Assembly: GCA_964057225.1 (NCBI GenBank)
Contig: OZ059895.1
Location: 4,588,001-4,652,000 of the forward strand
DNA: 64,000 nt
Direction of reading: 5' to 3'
Source: Auanema rhodensis
Taxonomy: Eukaryota > Nematoda > Chromadorea > Rhabditida > Rhabditidae
The translations under genes were made by a program, and so were the position numbers. Shown here one piece after another: positions 1 through 6,540 of the stretch. Each line of letters opens with the position of its first letter. The stretch's first letter is position 1. The notes below the pieces were generated by a model. That model did no database searches. It had not been told where the DNA came from and saw only the letters and a list, made by a program, of their open reading frames with translations.

Positions 1-393
1 CACGTATTAAAAAGACATGACGGGATTCAACCCGTATGTAACAGTTATATCAGCAATGCTGACTTTATTCAAAAATATGGACATTTGGATGGTGTTCGTA
101 GACGTTTGTGCCCTTATTGTAGTGAAACTTTTGGAACAAGATTCAATTGTCAGCGTCATATTCGGCGTCTTCATAATAGTAATGGAACGAATGGTAAAGA
201 TGGTGATGGAAATGATACCAGCGAACCCTCTGAAAAAACTGAGGAGTTTGTACAGTCAACCGAACCAAAACGATGCCGCTGCAATAGTAACCGAGAATAT
301 TCACAACACGAGCCGCGCATCGAACAAAACGGCGCTGAACTACCTTTTAAACCTTCGAAAATCGTAATGTGGTCTTGTATAACTGTTGAATAA
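1..393 (+). CDS. C2H2 zinc-finger protein, 3' part of gene
   Basis: The frame is open from the left edge of the window to a TAA at 391-393, so the start lies outside. It codes for one complete C2H2 finger at about 106-171 (C-x2-C-x12-H-x4-H, beginning CPYCSETF and ending HIRRLH). An H-x4-H pair at the very left edge (HVLKRH) may be the end of a preceding finger. After the finger comes a hydrophilic tail rich in G, N, S, E and R. The role is unknown; nucleic-acid binding is an inference from the finger. The stop codon lies inside an AATAAA signal, as in the neighbouring element genes, which suggests that it belongs to the same Polinton. A second frame open at 17-367 lacks motifs and is taken as a shadow. 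Confidence 0.55.
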   Translation, partial: HVLKRHDGIQPVCNSYISNADFIQKYGHLDGVRRRLCPYCSETFGTRFNCQRHIRRLHNSNGTNGKDGDGNDTSEPSEKTEEFVQSTEPKRCRCNSNREYSQHEPRIEQNGAELPFKPSKIVMWSCITVE

Positions 394-403
394 AACATTT
401 ATT
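389..403. terminator. Paired, opposing poly(A) signals
   Basis: AATAAA on the + strand at 389-394 contains the TAA of the zinc-finger gene. AATAAA on the - strand (TTTATT at 398-403) contains the TAA of the capsid gene (399-401). The two stop codons are only 5 bases apart, so these convergent genes share a minimal 3' region. Confidence 0.6.
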
Positions 404-1158
404 TCACATTTTTAACATGTAATGTAACAACTGTAGAACCATAATTAAATTGCATAGGGCGGCCAAATTCATCTAAAATTTCAATACGTATAGTATCGAG
501 TGTTTGCTTAGTGATTGGTACATAACGAATAGGATTAAATGTTTTGGCAATCATTTTACCAAATTCGGTGGGAGGTGGTACAGGTAAACATGCAAGTAAA
601 TTAGCTTTCACATTACCGAGAATGGAATATTCTACAATATCACAATATATATACATTGTATTAATGTTATTTGAAAAATCAATGGGGCGCCTGGCTATTA
701 ACGTGTCGTAGTGTTTTGTTAAATCGAAACGTGGCGTCTGCCAGCATTTCCTTGACAAGTTTAGCCTCAGCTTGTCGATTATTATACCACTTTTTCACAT
801 CTTCATCTTTATCTATCAAACCCTTTATACGTGCTTCTTCCTCAGCTCCAAGAGGTTTAGTGCTGCTAGCAATAAATTGTTCTTTTCCAGCATTGATTCC
901 GCGTATTATTTCATCACCATTTGCATAGTTACCTTTGGGCAAGTGCAGAATAAACTTTCTGTTGGAAAAACGTAGTGTATAAGAAAGATTTTCTTGTACA
1001 TTTAATATCGAACACGGAAAGATTATGTCTGTCAGCCCAATGCAATATCTGTTATTGCGTAGCCTTAATGTTTCAGGTAACCTGGTAAGAAACACTGATG
1101 AGGTATTACTTTTTTCAGAGTCAACTGATGACGGCAAAGTAATGTAAAAGTCATCCAT
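399..1158 (-). pseudogene. Polinton minor capsid (penton-like) gene, broken
   Basis: Two - strand frames together resemble the penton-type single jelly-roll minor capsid protein of Polintons. The N-terminal frame starts at an ATG at 1158 (MDDFYITLPSS) and runs 159 codons to a stop at 679-681. It has the early strand pattern (YCIGLTDIIFP) usual at the start of this family. The C-terminal frame, open from about 758 to the TAA at 399, carries MYIYCDIVEY, DTIRIEILDEFGRP and VTLHVKN, which fit the end of the jelly roll. The two frames overlap at 679-758 and are out of register. Relative to the family as I know it, a stretch between the halves also seems to be missing, so I infer a small deletion plus frame change near 680-715. 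No GT..AG intron of sensible size would explain the break. The gene is divergent from the ATPase gene. Confidence 0.75.
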
Positions 1159-1189
1159 CAGAGACCACCACCTGATGCGTGCACACCAG

Positions 1190-1196
1190 TATAAAT
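1190..1196 (+). promoter_or_regulatory. TATA box before the packaging ATPase
   Basis: TATAAAT lies 48 bases before the ATPase ATG at 1238, so transcription would start near 1221 and leave a leader of under 20 bases. It sits in the 79-base gap between the divergent capsid and ATPase genes. No other comparable TATA box was noticed before the small, PX-like and integrase genes downstream. Confidence 0.4.
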
Positions 1197-1237
1197 GAAA
1201 TCATTTGCATTATAGGTACATTTACGAGTGGTTGATT

Positions 1238-1885
1238 ATGGTTTTCAGCTTCAAACTACCCAGTCAGACAACTGTAATAGGGGCAACGCAATGTGGTAAA
1301 ACTACCCTTATAAAACGTATATGTGAAAATACTGAAAAGTTTTTCAACGTCCCCATTGATAGAATATTCTGGTTCAGTCAATGTGGAGCATCGTCAGGTG
1401 TTCCATTAAATGATGAGCGTTTAATAGTTATTCAAGGACCACCTGATCCGGATATAATAAAAGAGCAAAAGGGAGTAAACACCATACTAGTGCTGGATGA
1501 TTTGATGAATTTTTTCTCATCGAATAAAGCGGCTAAAGAATTACTCAACAACATTTTTACAGTGTGGGCACATCACTGGAATTTGGCAGTGTTTAATCTT
1601 GTGCAAGCTGCATTTCAGCTAGACAGGACCAGTCGAATTAATAGTACATATATAATACTGATGAAAAGTCATTCGGATATATTACAAATACGTAATTGTC
1701 TGCAACAATTATTTGGCCCCCGCTTTAAAAATGCTCTAGAAGCATATGATGATGCAATGTCTACACCCTATAGTCATTTACTGATTGACAACCATCCTTT
1801 AACAAATGAGAAACAGCGTATACTATCAGATATAACAGCGGAGCACCCTATTGTTTATGTAGCCAGAAATATATTCAGTGTTTAA
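1238..1885 (+). CDS. Polinton FtsK/HerA-type packaging ATPase
   Basis: This 215-residue protein is the putative genome-packaging ATPase of the element. The Walker A motif is GATQCGKTT (residues 15-23), and the Walker B motif is the hydrophobic run ending in LDDL (about residues 83-89, acidic pair at 87-88). A polar sensor-like stretch follows (NLVQAAFQLDRTSR). The family is known to power DNA translocation into Polinton and adenovirus-like capsids; that this copy is active is inference. The frame extends upstream to 1205 only without an ATG, so the ATG at 1238 (MVFSFKLP) is taken as the start, in agreement with the TATA box at 1190. Length and motifs look intact. The next gene starts 12 bases after its stop. 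Confidence 0.88.
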   Translation: MVFSFKLPSQTTVIGATQCGKTTLIKRICENTEKFFNVPIDRIFWFSQCGASSGVPLNDERLIVIQGPPDPDIIKEQKGVNTILVLDDLMNFFSSNKAAKELLNNIFTVWAHHWNLAVFNLVQAAFQLDRTSRINSTYIILMKSHSDILQIRNCLQQLFGPRFKNALEAYDDAMSTPYSHLLIDNHPLTNEKQRILSDITAEHPIVYVARNIFSV

Positions 1886-1897
1886 TGTGCATGTTCA

Positions 1898-2206
1898 ATG
1901 AGTGGTCGTATTTTGTCAAATTACAACTTTTTATCTTCTTGTGCCAAAACCCCTTGTTCTGTTTCCTCATTTTCTTTTTCACAAATTGAAATTATTGTTG
2001 AAATTGTATTTAATATTGTGAAAAATAATAATTTTCTCTTAACTAACAAGGAATATAAAACCCTTTTGCCCATATCCTCATTATTACGTCAAATAGCTTT
2101 GATACGCACACCCGAAAAGGCTAAAACTTTATTGGCAACGATTTCACACAAACAATTGAAAACAATAGTTTCATGCGGAATTGCTTATTTTGGTTTTAAA
2201 AGATGA
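1898..2206 (+). CDS. Small basic Polinton protein, unknown function
   Basis: 102 residues. A Ser-rich N-terminus is followed by a helical stretch rich in I, V, N and K (about 29-55), then a basic, leucine-rich segment (about 58-90, including SLLRQIALIRTPEKAKTLL) and a short hydrophobic end (SCGIAYFGF). Position and character match the small basic protein often seen near the ATPase and capsid genes of Polintons and related viruses, but this is pattern memory and not a firm family assignment. It starts 12 bases after the ATPase stop, and its TGA overlaps the next ATG (ATGA at 2203-2206). The open frame with no disruption and the tight packing are the main support for a real gene. Confidence 0.5.
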   Translation: MSGRILSNYNFLSSCAKTPCSVSSFSFSQIEIIVEIVFNIVKNNNFLLTNKEYKTLLPISSLLRQIALIRTPEKAKTLLATISHKQLKTIVSCGIAYFGFKR

Positions 2207-2940
2207 AACTCAATCATAAATATCGTCTAATCCCTGTTGATGATGAAACGCTGAATATAGACAAGTTTGATGCTGAATTGAAGCTCTTACGAGAGAATAA
2301 ATCTATACCCGATTATAAAAAGGCTGAACTATACGAAGACTTGATTACCCGTCTCAAAAACTATAGAGAAAGCATAGATGCGCCTATATCAGTACAAGTG
2401 GAAAATGCTGATCCACCATTATTGCCAGAATACAAGCTGCCACGAAAGTATAACGATCTGTGGGAAAGATTTCCAGAGGTGCGTACAAACAAAAATAACC
2501 AACTTGTGATTAATAATGAGCCCGTACCAAACACAAATATTACAAAAATTTTGGATTTTGTACTGGATAAAACAAAGACGGAACCCAATGGATTCTCAGT
2601 ATTAGCCAAATTCTTAGCCAGTAATGGGGTCTCTAGCCCTAACAAGAAGGCAAAAAATGTAGAGCCTGCCGTCAGTAACAAGGATTCAGTTGATCCCGTG
2701 CCTACATCCACATCGGCTGTCACAGACTTGGATGCTACTATTAATATATTACCTAGAACACCACGTCATCGTAAGGCTGTTATTCGATATTCACCCTCTC
2801 CGCGTCGTACATTCAAATCCAAAGCTATAAATAAAAAGGCAAAACCCGCTGACACTGGTGAATCATATTACACACCTCAGGCGGGAGAAACACAGAATGG
2901 CAAAGGCCGTAAACGATTCTACATTAGATTATGGAAGTAA
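2203..2940 (+). CDS. PX-like Polinton protein
   Basis: 245 residues, hydrophilic. The N-terminal third is charged and helical (residues 18-60). The middle part (about 80-145) has an LPRKYNDLWERF segment, then the pattern NNQLVINNEPVPNTNI and an NGFSVLAKFLASNGV segment. I recognise this order from the conserved PX-type protein that precedes the integrase in many Polintons. The C-terminal part is low-complexity (P, S, T, K) and ends in a basic tail (GKGRKRFYIRLWK). The function of PX is not known to me; a virion or DNA-binding role would be a guess. The gene overlaps the previous stop by ATGA and the integrase start by 44 bases in another frame. Confidence 0.6.
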   Translation: MKLNHKYRLIPVDDETLNIDKFDAELKLLRENKSIPDYKKAELYEDLITRLKNYRESIDAPISVQVENADPPLLPEYKLPRKYNDLWERFPEVRTNKNNQLVINNEPVPNTNITKILDFVLDKTKTEPNGFSVLAKFLASNGVSSPNKKAKNVEPAVSNKDSVDPVPTSTSAVTDLDATINILPRTPRHRKAVIRYSPSPRRTFKSKAINKKAKPADTGESYYTPQAGETQNGKGRKRFYIRLWK

Positions 2941-3964
2941 TGTTTTGGAGAACATTTATTATAATATTAAGCATCCAGCTTCTTATACGTCTGCCAAAAA
3001 TCTATTATTGGAAGCGCGAAAGCATGGCATCGCAAAAGCACAAGTTGAAAGTTTTTTGCAAGACTCTGAAACTTTTACACGTCATAAACCAACCAGACTG
3101 CATATGCAGACTAAAAAGACTAGAGGCTGTGGTCGATTCCTAACAATGCAAGCAGATTTGGTTGATATGCAAAAATATAAAAAATCAAATGACGGCTATG
3201 CTTACATGTTGACCATGATTGATGTTTATACACGCATGTTATATGTTAGGCCTTTGAAAACTAAAGGTGGTTTAGAGGTTGCTACTGCATTTGAAAATGT
3301 ATTCAAGGATTTTATACCAATCCAACTAATAACGGATAACGGTGCAGAGTTTTATAATAGTCATTGTGAAAAACTATTCAAAAAATTTGCCATACTGCAT
3401 GGATCAACAAGTTCACCACAAAAGGCGGCAATGGTGGAGCGAGCAAATAGAACTTTAAAAACGCGCATGATGAAATATCTCTATTACAAGAATAATCATC
3501 GATGGATAGATATACTAGATGACTTGGTCGAAGGAATAAACAAATCTTATAATCGGTCGATTAAAATGCGCCCCGTAGATGTTACAGCAAATATATTCGT
3601 TGAAGAATATGCACCAGCTGTTCGCAACCGATTCAAAATTGGTGATAATGTTCGCATAAGCAAGAACAGGCGTACTTTTGAAAAAAGTTACGAGTCTGGA
3701 TATACAATGGAACTATTCACAATTGATGAGATTGTAGCCGGGAACCCAACCGTGTATAAACTTGTAGATTATAATGGTGAACGTATAAAGGGAATATTCT
3801 ATGAGCCTGAACTTGTGTTGGCTACTAATAAAAGCAACCAGTACTATATTGAGAAAGTTTTGAAAGAGCGTACACGAAATGGTAAACGCCAAGTATTTGT
3901 AAAATGGAGTGGCTATCCCGACAACTTTAATGAATGGATAGATGCAGAAAATTTAAATGTATAA
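2897..3964 (+). CDS. Polinton integrase with C-terminal chromodomain
   Basis: A 355-residue retroviral-type (rve, DDE) integrase that would insert the element into host DNA. The catalytic core runs from about residue 80 to 225. The acidic residues are D87 (MQADLVDM), D147 (LITDNGAEFYN) and E181 (MVERANRTLK), with 33 residues between the second and third. A small beta-rich segment follows (about 240-300). A chromodomain ends the protein (about 314-353, with YYIEKVL, VKWSGYP and NEWID); chromodomains bind methylated histone tails and may steer integration to heterochromatin. The frame is open upstream to 2858 but the first ATG is at 2897. All key residues are present and the frame is unbroken. 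AATAAA follows 33 bases after the stop. Confidence 0.93.
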   Translation: MAKAVNDSTLDYGSNVLENIYYNIKHPASYTSAKNLLLEARKHGIAKAQVESFLQDSETFTRHKPTRLHMQTKKTRGCGRFLTMQADLVDMQKYKKSNDGYAYMLTMIDVYTRMLYVRPLKTKGGLEVATAFENVFKDFIPIQLITDNGAEFYNSHCEKLFKKFAILHGSTSSPQKAAMVERANRTLKTRMMKYLYYKNNHRWIDILDDLVEGINKSYNRSIKMRPVDVTANIFVEEYAPAVRNRFKIGDNVRISKNRRTFEKSYESGYTMELFTIDEIVAGNPTVYKLVDYNGERIKGIFYEPELVLATNKSNQYYIEKVLKERTRNGKRQVFVKWSGYPDNFNEWIDAENLNV

Positions 3965-3997
3965 TTTTTCACTGTTGTTGTAAACAATTGTATTAAT

Positions 3998-4012
3998 AAT
4001 AAATGATTTATT
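3998..4012. terminator. Opposing poly(A) signals between integrase and spliced gene
   Basis: AATAAA on the + strand at 3998-4003 serves the integrase; AATAAA on the - strand (TTTATT at 4007-4012) lies 11 bases after the TGA of the transmembrane form of the - strand gene. This is the same back-to-back arrangement as at 389-403. Confidence 0.5.
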
Positions 4013-4023
4013 TGATCAATCGT

Positions 4024-4856
4024 TCATATTGTAACAATAAAAAACCAGCAAAACATAAAAGCCAAGACAATGATATAACCTATAATTATAAACTGATTAA
4101 TATTTAAATTTTCAATGCTTACCAGTTGGTTTGAGAGTCGGCTGTTGATGGATAATTTCAAACTTCAAGAGCTGGAAAAAAAAAATGTTACGGCTAAGAA
4201 AATTTAAATATAACATAACAAAATCAACCAACTATCCATTAAACAGTTTGTGCTTGTTGTAGTCAAAACGATGGATCAAAACGGATAAGCATATTCAAGT
4301 TGAGCGCCTGTTGACTTAATTTAAAGTAGAACACATTCTGCTTATAACCAAAAGACTTGACAGTTGACTCATCAGTATAAATGGCAATGTAACCCATATT
4401 ATTCAACAATTGTTTTGATGACATGCTAGAATAGGAACGCATCTGTAAAAGAAAAAATAATAATTAGAATTAATAATTTTATAATCTCACATTGATTGTT
4501 GAATTTTCAGGTTTATAATGACGGAAAACTTTTAAAAGCCCTAAGGCATCATTCCTCGCTCTACACTTGACACAGAGGCTGAAACAGTGGTACTCGTCTA
4601 CGACTTGCAATGTATCCCTACAAGTTTTGCAGAGACATATTGGTCTCATAACTACAGGCTGTTGTGGAGAGCTATCCTTTGAGATTTGTACCTGCTTTTT
4701 TGGTGTGTCTAAACAAAAAATAATTAATAACAAAAATAAAACCTTACCAAAGAATGTGGCAGCAAAGTTGGGTCCTGGTGTGGGTGGTCTTGGAACATCC
4801 GGTTCCGGTGTCGAAGGTACAATATTCTCTACATCAACAAGAGCGGAACGCTTCAT
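4024..4856 (-). CDS. Unrecognised spliced gene: zinc-ribbon-like, tail-anchored protein
   Basis: I infer exons 4856-4748, 4708-4491, 4171-4123 and 4079-4024 on the - strand, giving 143 residues plus TGA. Introns start GTAAGG, GTGAGA and GTAAGC and end TTTAG, TTTTTCCAG and AATTATAG. Those of 39 nt (4709-4747) and 43 nt (4080-4122) are very short. All junctions keep one open frame and the total is divisible by three. The ATG at 4856 is the first on that strand after a TATA box at 5112-5119. The N-terminus is Pro-rich (PRPPTPGPN). Cysteines at about 61, 63, 66, 78, 82 and 85 form two CxxC pairs (CKTC, CVKC), zinc-ribbon-like. The last 17 residues (YIIVLAFMFCWFFIVTI) are a membrane helix. An alternative third exon is listed separately. 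The family is unknown; it may be cargo of the neighbouring Polinton. Confidence 0.5.
4263..4442 (-). other. Alternative terminal coding exon of the - strand spliced gene
   Basis: A strong acceptor (pyrimidine run then TTTTACAG, with a CTAAT branch-like site) ends a 48-nt intron at 4443-4490 whose donor is GTGAGA. Joined in phase 0, it adds 59 residues (starting MRSYSSMSSKQLL, ending MLIRFDPSF) and a TGA at 4263-4265. This would give a 168-residue protein without the membrane tail. No good donor is seen inside this exon, so it appears to be an alternative to the exons at 4171-4123 and 4079-4024 and not joined to them within the coding sequence. Whether one or both forms are made cannot be told from DNA. 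Confidence 0.45.
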
Positions 4857-4947
4857 GTTTGTAGCCCAATTGGAGGCTTTTCCTAAACAACAACGAACTT
4901 TTACGTCTAGGGTCCAAGTAGAGTAGAGGAAAGTCCTAGCAGCAGTC

Positions 4948-5078
4948 TGTTGACGTTGGATCAGATCGTCGGCTTGTTGGCAGAGGTGGATCGGCGAGAA
5001 GACTTGGTGGCGGAGCTGGATCGGAGAGTAGACTTGTTGACAGAGCTGGATCGTAGAGTCGACTTGTTGGCGGAGCTG
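4948..5078. repeat. 30-bp minisatellite, about four to five units
   Basis: Units start at 4974, 5004, 5034 and 5064 (the last about half a unit), with a degenerate one before them at about 4948-4973. The shared core reads TTGGCGGAGCTGGATCGG with few changes. It lies between the TATA box and the first ATG of the - strand gene, so it would be in its 5' leader. Because 30 is a multiple of three, both strands stay open across it and give a 10-residue periodic peptide. I treat these frames as by-products. Confidence 0.8.
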
Positions 5079-5111
5079 AAATGCAAATTTCGGTCTAAAA
5101 AATTTTGCCAC

Positions 5112-5119
5112 CTTTTATA
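5112..5119 (-). promoter_or_regulatory. TATA box of the - strand spliced gene
   Basis: The - strand reads GTATAAAAGG here, a near-perfect TATA box. Start of transcription is expected near 5088, where the strand reads GCATTTCAG. No ATG occurs on this strand between there and 4856, which supports the chosen start codon and a leader of about 230 bases. Confidence 0.55.
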
Positions 5120-5244
5120 CAAACTTTGTTGTAAAGCTCTACCCACTCCGCCTCTTTCACAAAACAGTTGACTGCTGTATGCGGCTTTTCTATTTGTTAT
5201 ATATTACAACAAATATATGCATTTATACATTAATTAGCAGTTTG

Positions 5245-5299
5245 TTGCGCAAACAGCTGCCAAATGCGCTAAAATACACCGATTGCGCCAACAGTTGCC
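5245..5299. repeat. Two 17-bp near-identical copies, 38 bp apart
   Basis: TTGCGCAAACAGCTGCC at 5245-5261 and TTGCGCCAACAGTTGCC at 5283-5299 agree at 15 of 17 bases; each holds a CANNTG (E-box) core. They may be protein binding sites or remains of a tandem repeat. Confidence 0.4.
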
Positions 5300-5966
5300 G
5301 GATTAACAACCTGTAAACTATCCGCTTATTAATTACTTGTTACATCATTCGATTTCGTAAATACAAATATTTAACAATAATTCAACTCATTTGTGACAAG
5401 TCCCTATACAATAACAACTGTCATCCAAAATTGTGGAATATTACAATAGGATCGTTTAATATTGTATTCATATTCTTATTATAACAGCTGTGGTACACTC
5501 TTACTTTTATAGTTTAGGAAACACTAATTCAAAATGTTGGATCCTTCTGAGGAAACGCAGGATTGTTGCGAAAAACAGACTTGTACACATCCGATTACAA
5601 GTACAACATTTCCAGACACTTTGTAAAAAAGAAAGTCTTACAAAATGTTAACACATGTTCTAATTTTAAATGAAAATTTATTGTTCAATAAATATATTAC
5701 GAAACATTTATTCTATTCTTGAACATAGTTATGAAATACATTAGCTATCAGAACATTTATAAACTATTAGGGCTACAACAACAATTACTTTAAAGTAACA
5801 TTTTTGATGTTAAAAAGTTTGAAAATATTCGTATATACTCATGACCCCTTGGCATAGTAAGTATTCTTTAGCGTTATGGGTACATGTGGTGTACAGCTAT
5901 TTATCATATTTTTATGAACACAACTTTTGCCATGTGGTACATGTGTAGTGCACCTGTTTTAACGAT

Positions 5967-6049
5967 CTTATCGAATTAACCTTCGATATGTGTTTCATTA
6001 AATTTAGTTTAAATATTTATTACTTCTTATCGAATTAACCTTCGATATG
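5967..6049. repeat. Exact 24-bp direct repeat with internal palindrome
   Basis: CTTATCGAATTAACC followed by TTCGATATG occurs at 5967-5990 and again at 6026-6049, 59 bases apart. Each copy contains the inverted pair ATCGAA / TTCGAT around a 6-base centre, so each is a dyad. The DNA between the copies is AT-rich and not repeated. Confidence 0.75.
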
Positions 6050-6163
6050 AGTTCCATTGATTAACCCATAAGAGGTACGCTGAACATATTGATTACCTTT
6101 TAAAAATATTTAAATAAATAAAAAACAATATATATGAGAAATAATTTATTCAGTTTTAAACAT

Positions 6164-6390
6164 ACAATTAAAAAATATATAAATATTAAAATACATTTAA
6201 AAAGAAATATTATTAAAAACACATTTAAAAAGAAACAATTAAATAATAATATTTACAAATACAATTTAAAATATATATAAATATTAAAAATACATTTAAA
6301 AAGAAATAAGTTTAAAAATATTTACAAATACAATTAACAAATATATAAATAATAAAAATTCATTTAAAATAATACATTAAAAAATAATTT
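6164..6390. repeat. Degenerate AT-rich tandem repeat
   Basis: A cassette with ACAATT, then ATATATAAATA, then ACATTTAAAAAGAAA recurs from about 6164, 6261 and 6330 with spacings of 97 and 69 bases, with internal duplication of the ACATTTAAAAAGAAA part (6193, 6221, 6292). The composition is almost all A and T, with no coding potential. Confidence 0.55.
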
Positions 6391-6421
6391 AAAAAAAAAA
6401 ATCATGCATTTTGATCCATGC

Positions 6422-6439
6422 GCAGGCTCGAGAGCCTGC
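6422..6439. repeat. GC-rich perfect hairpin near the 3' end of the RT element
   Basis: GCAGGCTC-GA-GAGCCTGC: 8-base arms around a 2-base centre, standing out in very AT-rich DNA. It marks the point where AT-rich sequence changes to the GC-richer RT element and may be its 3' terminal structure. Confidence 0.5.
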
Positions 6440-6462
6440 CTCGGGAGGAAAAGTATATTTTT

Positions 6463-6540
6463 GACAGCTGACGCCGAAAATATGATTTTGACAGCTGACG
6501 CCCCCAAAAGTATGATTTTGACAGCTGACGCCCTCAAAAG
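6463..6540. repeat. 27/30-bp tandem repeats at the 3' end of the RT gene
   Basis: The core GACAGCTGACGCC begins at 6463, 6490 and 6520, each copy followed by AAAA(T/G)TATG. A fourth, degenerate copy (TTTTTAGCAACTG) starts near 6544. The TGA of the RT frame (6534-6536) lies inside the third copy. Short 3' repeats of this kind are known from some retroelements. Confidence 0.75.

Larger units (their letters stand above)
1..4012. mobile_element. Partial Maverick/Polinton element (right-hand gene cluster)
   Basis: Maverick/Polinton elements are large self-synthesising DNA transposons related to viruses. Seen here are a packaging ATPase, a penton-like minor capsid gene, a PX-like protein and a chromodomain integrase close together, a combination typical of this group. 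The left part, which should hold DNA polymerase B, the major capsid and the protease, would lie outside the window. No terminal inverted repeat or target-site duplication was recognised, so the right limit given here is just the last poly(A) signal next to the integrase; the spliced gene at 4024-4856 could also be inside the element. ATPase, PX-like gene and integrase are open, but the capsid gene is broken, so this copy looks defective. Confidence 0.85.
5121..6421. other. AT-rich intergenic region with short repeats
   Basis: No convincing gene. Beyond the repeats listed separately it has a 30-codon frame at 5534-5626 with a good fly-like start context (TTCAAAATG) and several cysteines, followed by AATAAA near 5687. 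This could be a micro-ORF, a first exon or chance. At 5879-5897 and 5937-5955 two copies of a TACATGTG motif are followed by G/T-rich half-palindromes. The right edge of the Polinton may lie in this stretch, but I could not identify it. Confidence 0.5.

Noticed and set aside
17-367. Open frame of 116 codons on the + strand
   Set aside because: It overlaps the zinc-finger frame, has no recognisable motif and looks like a hydrophobic shadow of it.
671-975. + strand open frames across the capsid gene
   Set aside because: Shadows of the - strand gene, without motifs.
399-1158. An intron as explanation for the two capsid frames
   Set aside because: The only GT..AG pair noticed near the break is about 14 bases, far too short; a deletion with frame change fits better.
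2361-2723. - strand open frame of 120 codons inside the PX-like gene
   Set aside because: Antisense shadow; the + strand frame has family features and the proper gene context.
4950-5171. + strand leucine-rich repeat protein over the 30-bp minisatellite
   Set aside because: The frame has no ATG at its start and exists because a 30-base repeat has no stop; the TATA box and ATG evidence favour the - strand.
5534-5626. 30-codon Cys-containing micro-ORF
   Set aside because: The start context is good and AATAAA follows, but it is too short and isolated to call a gene.
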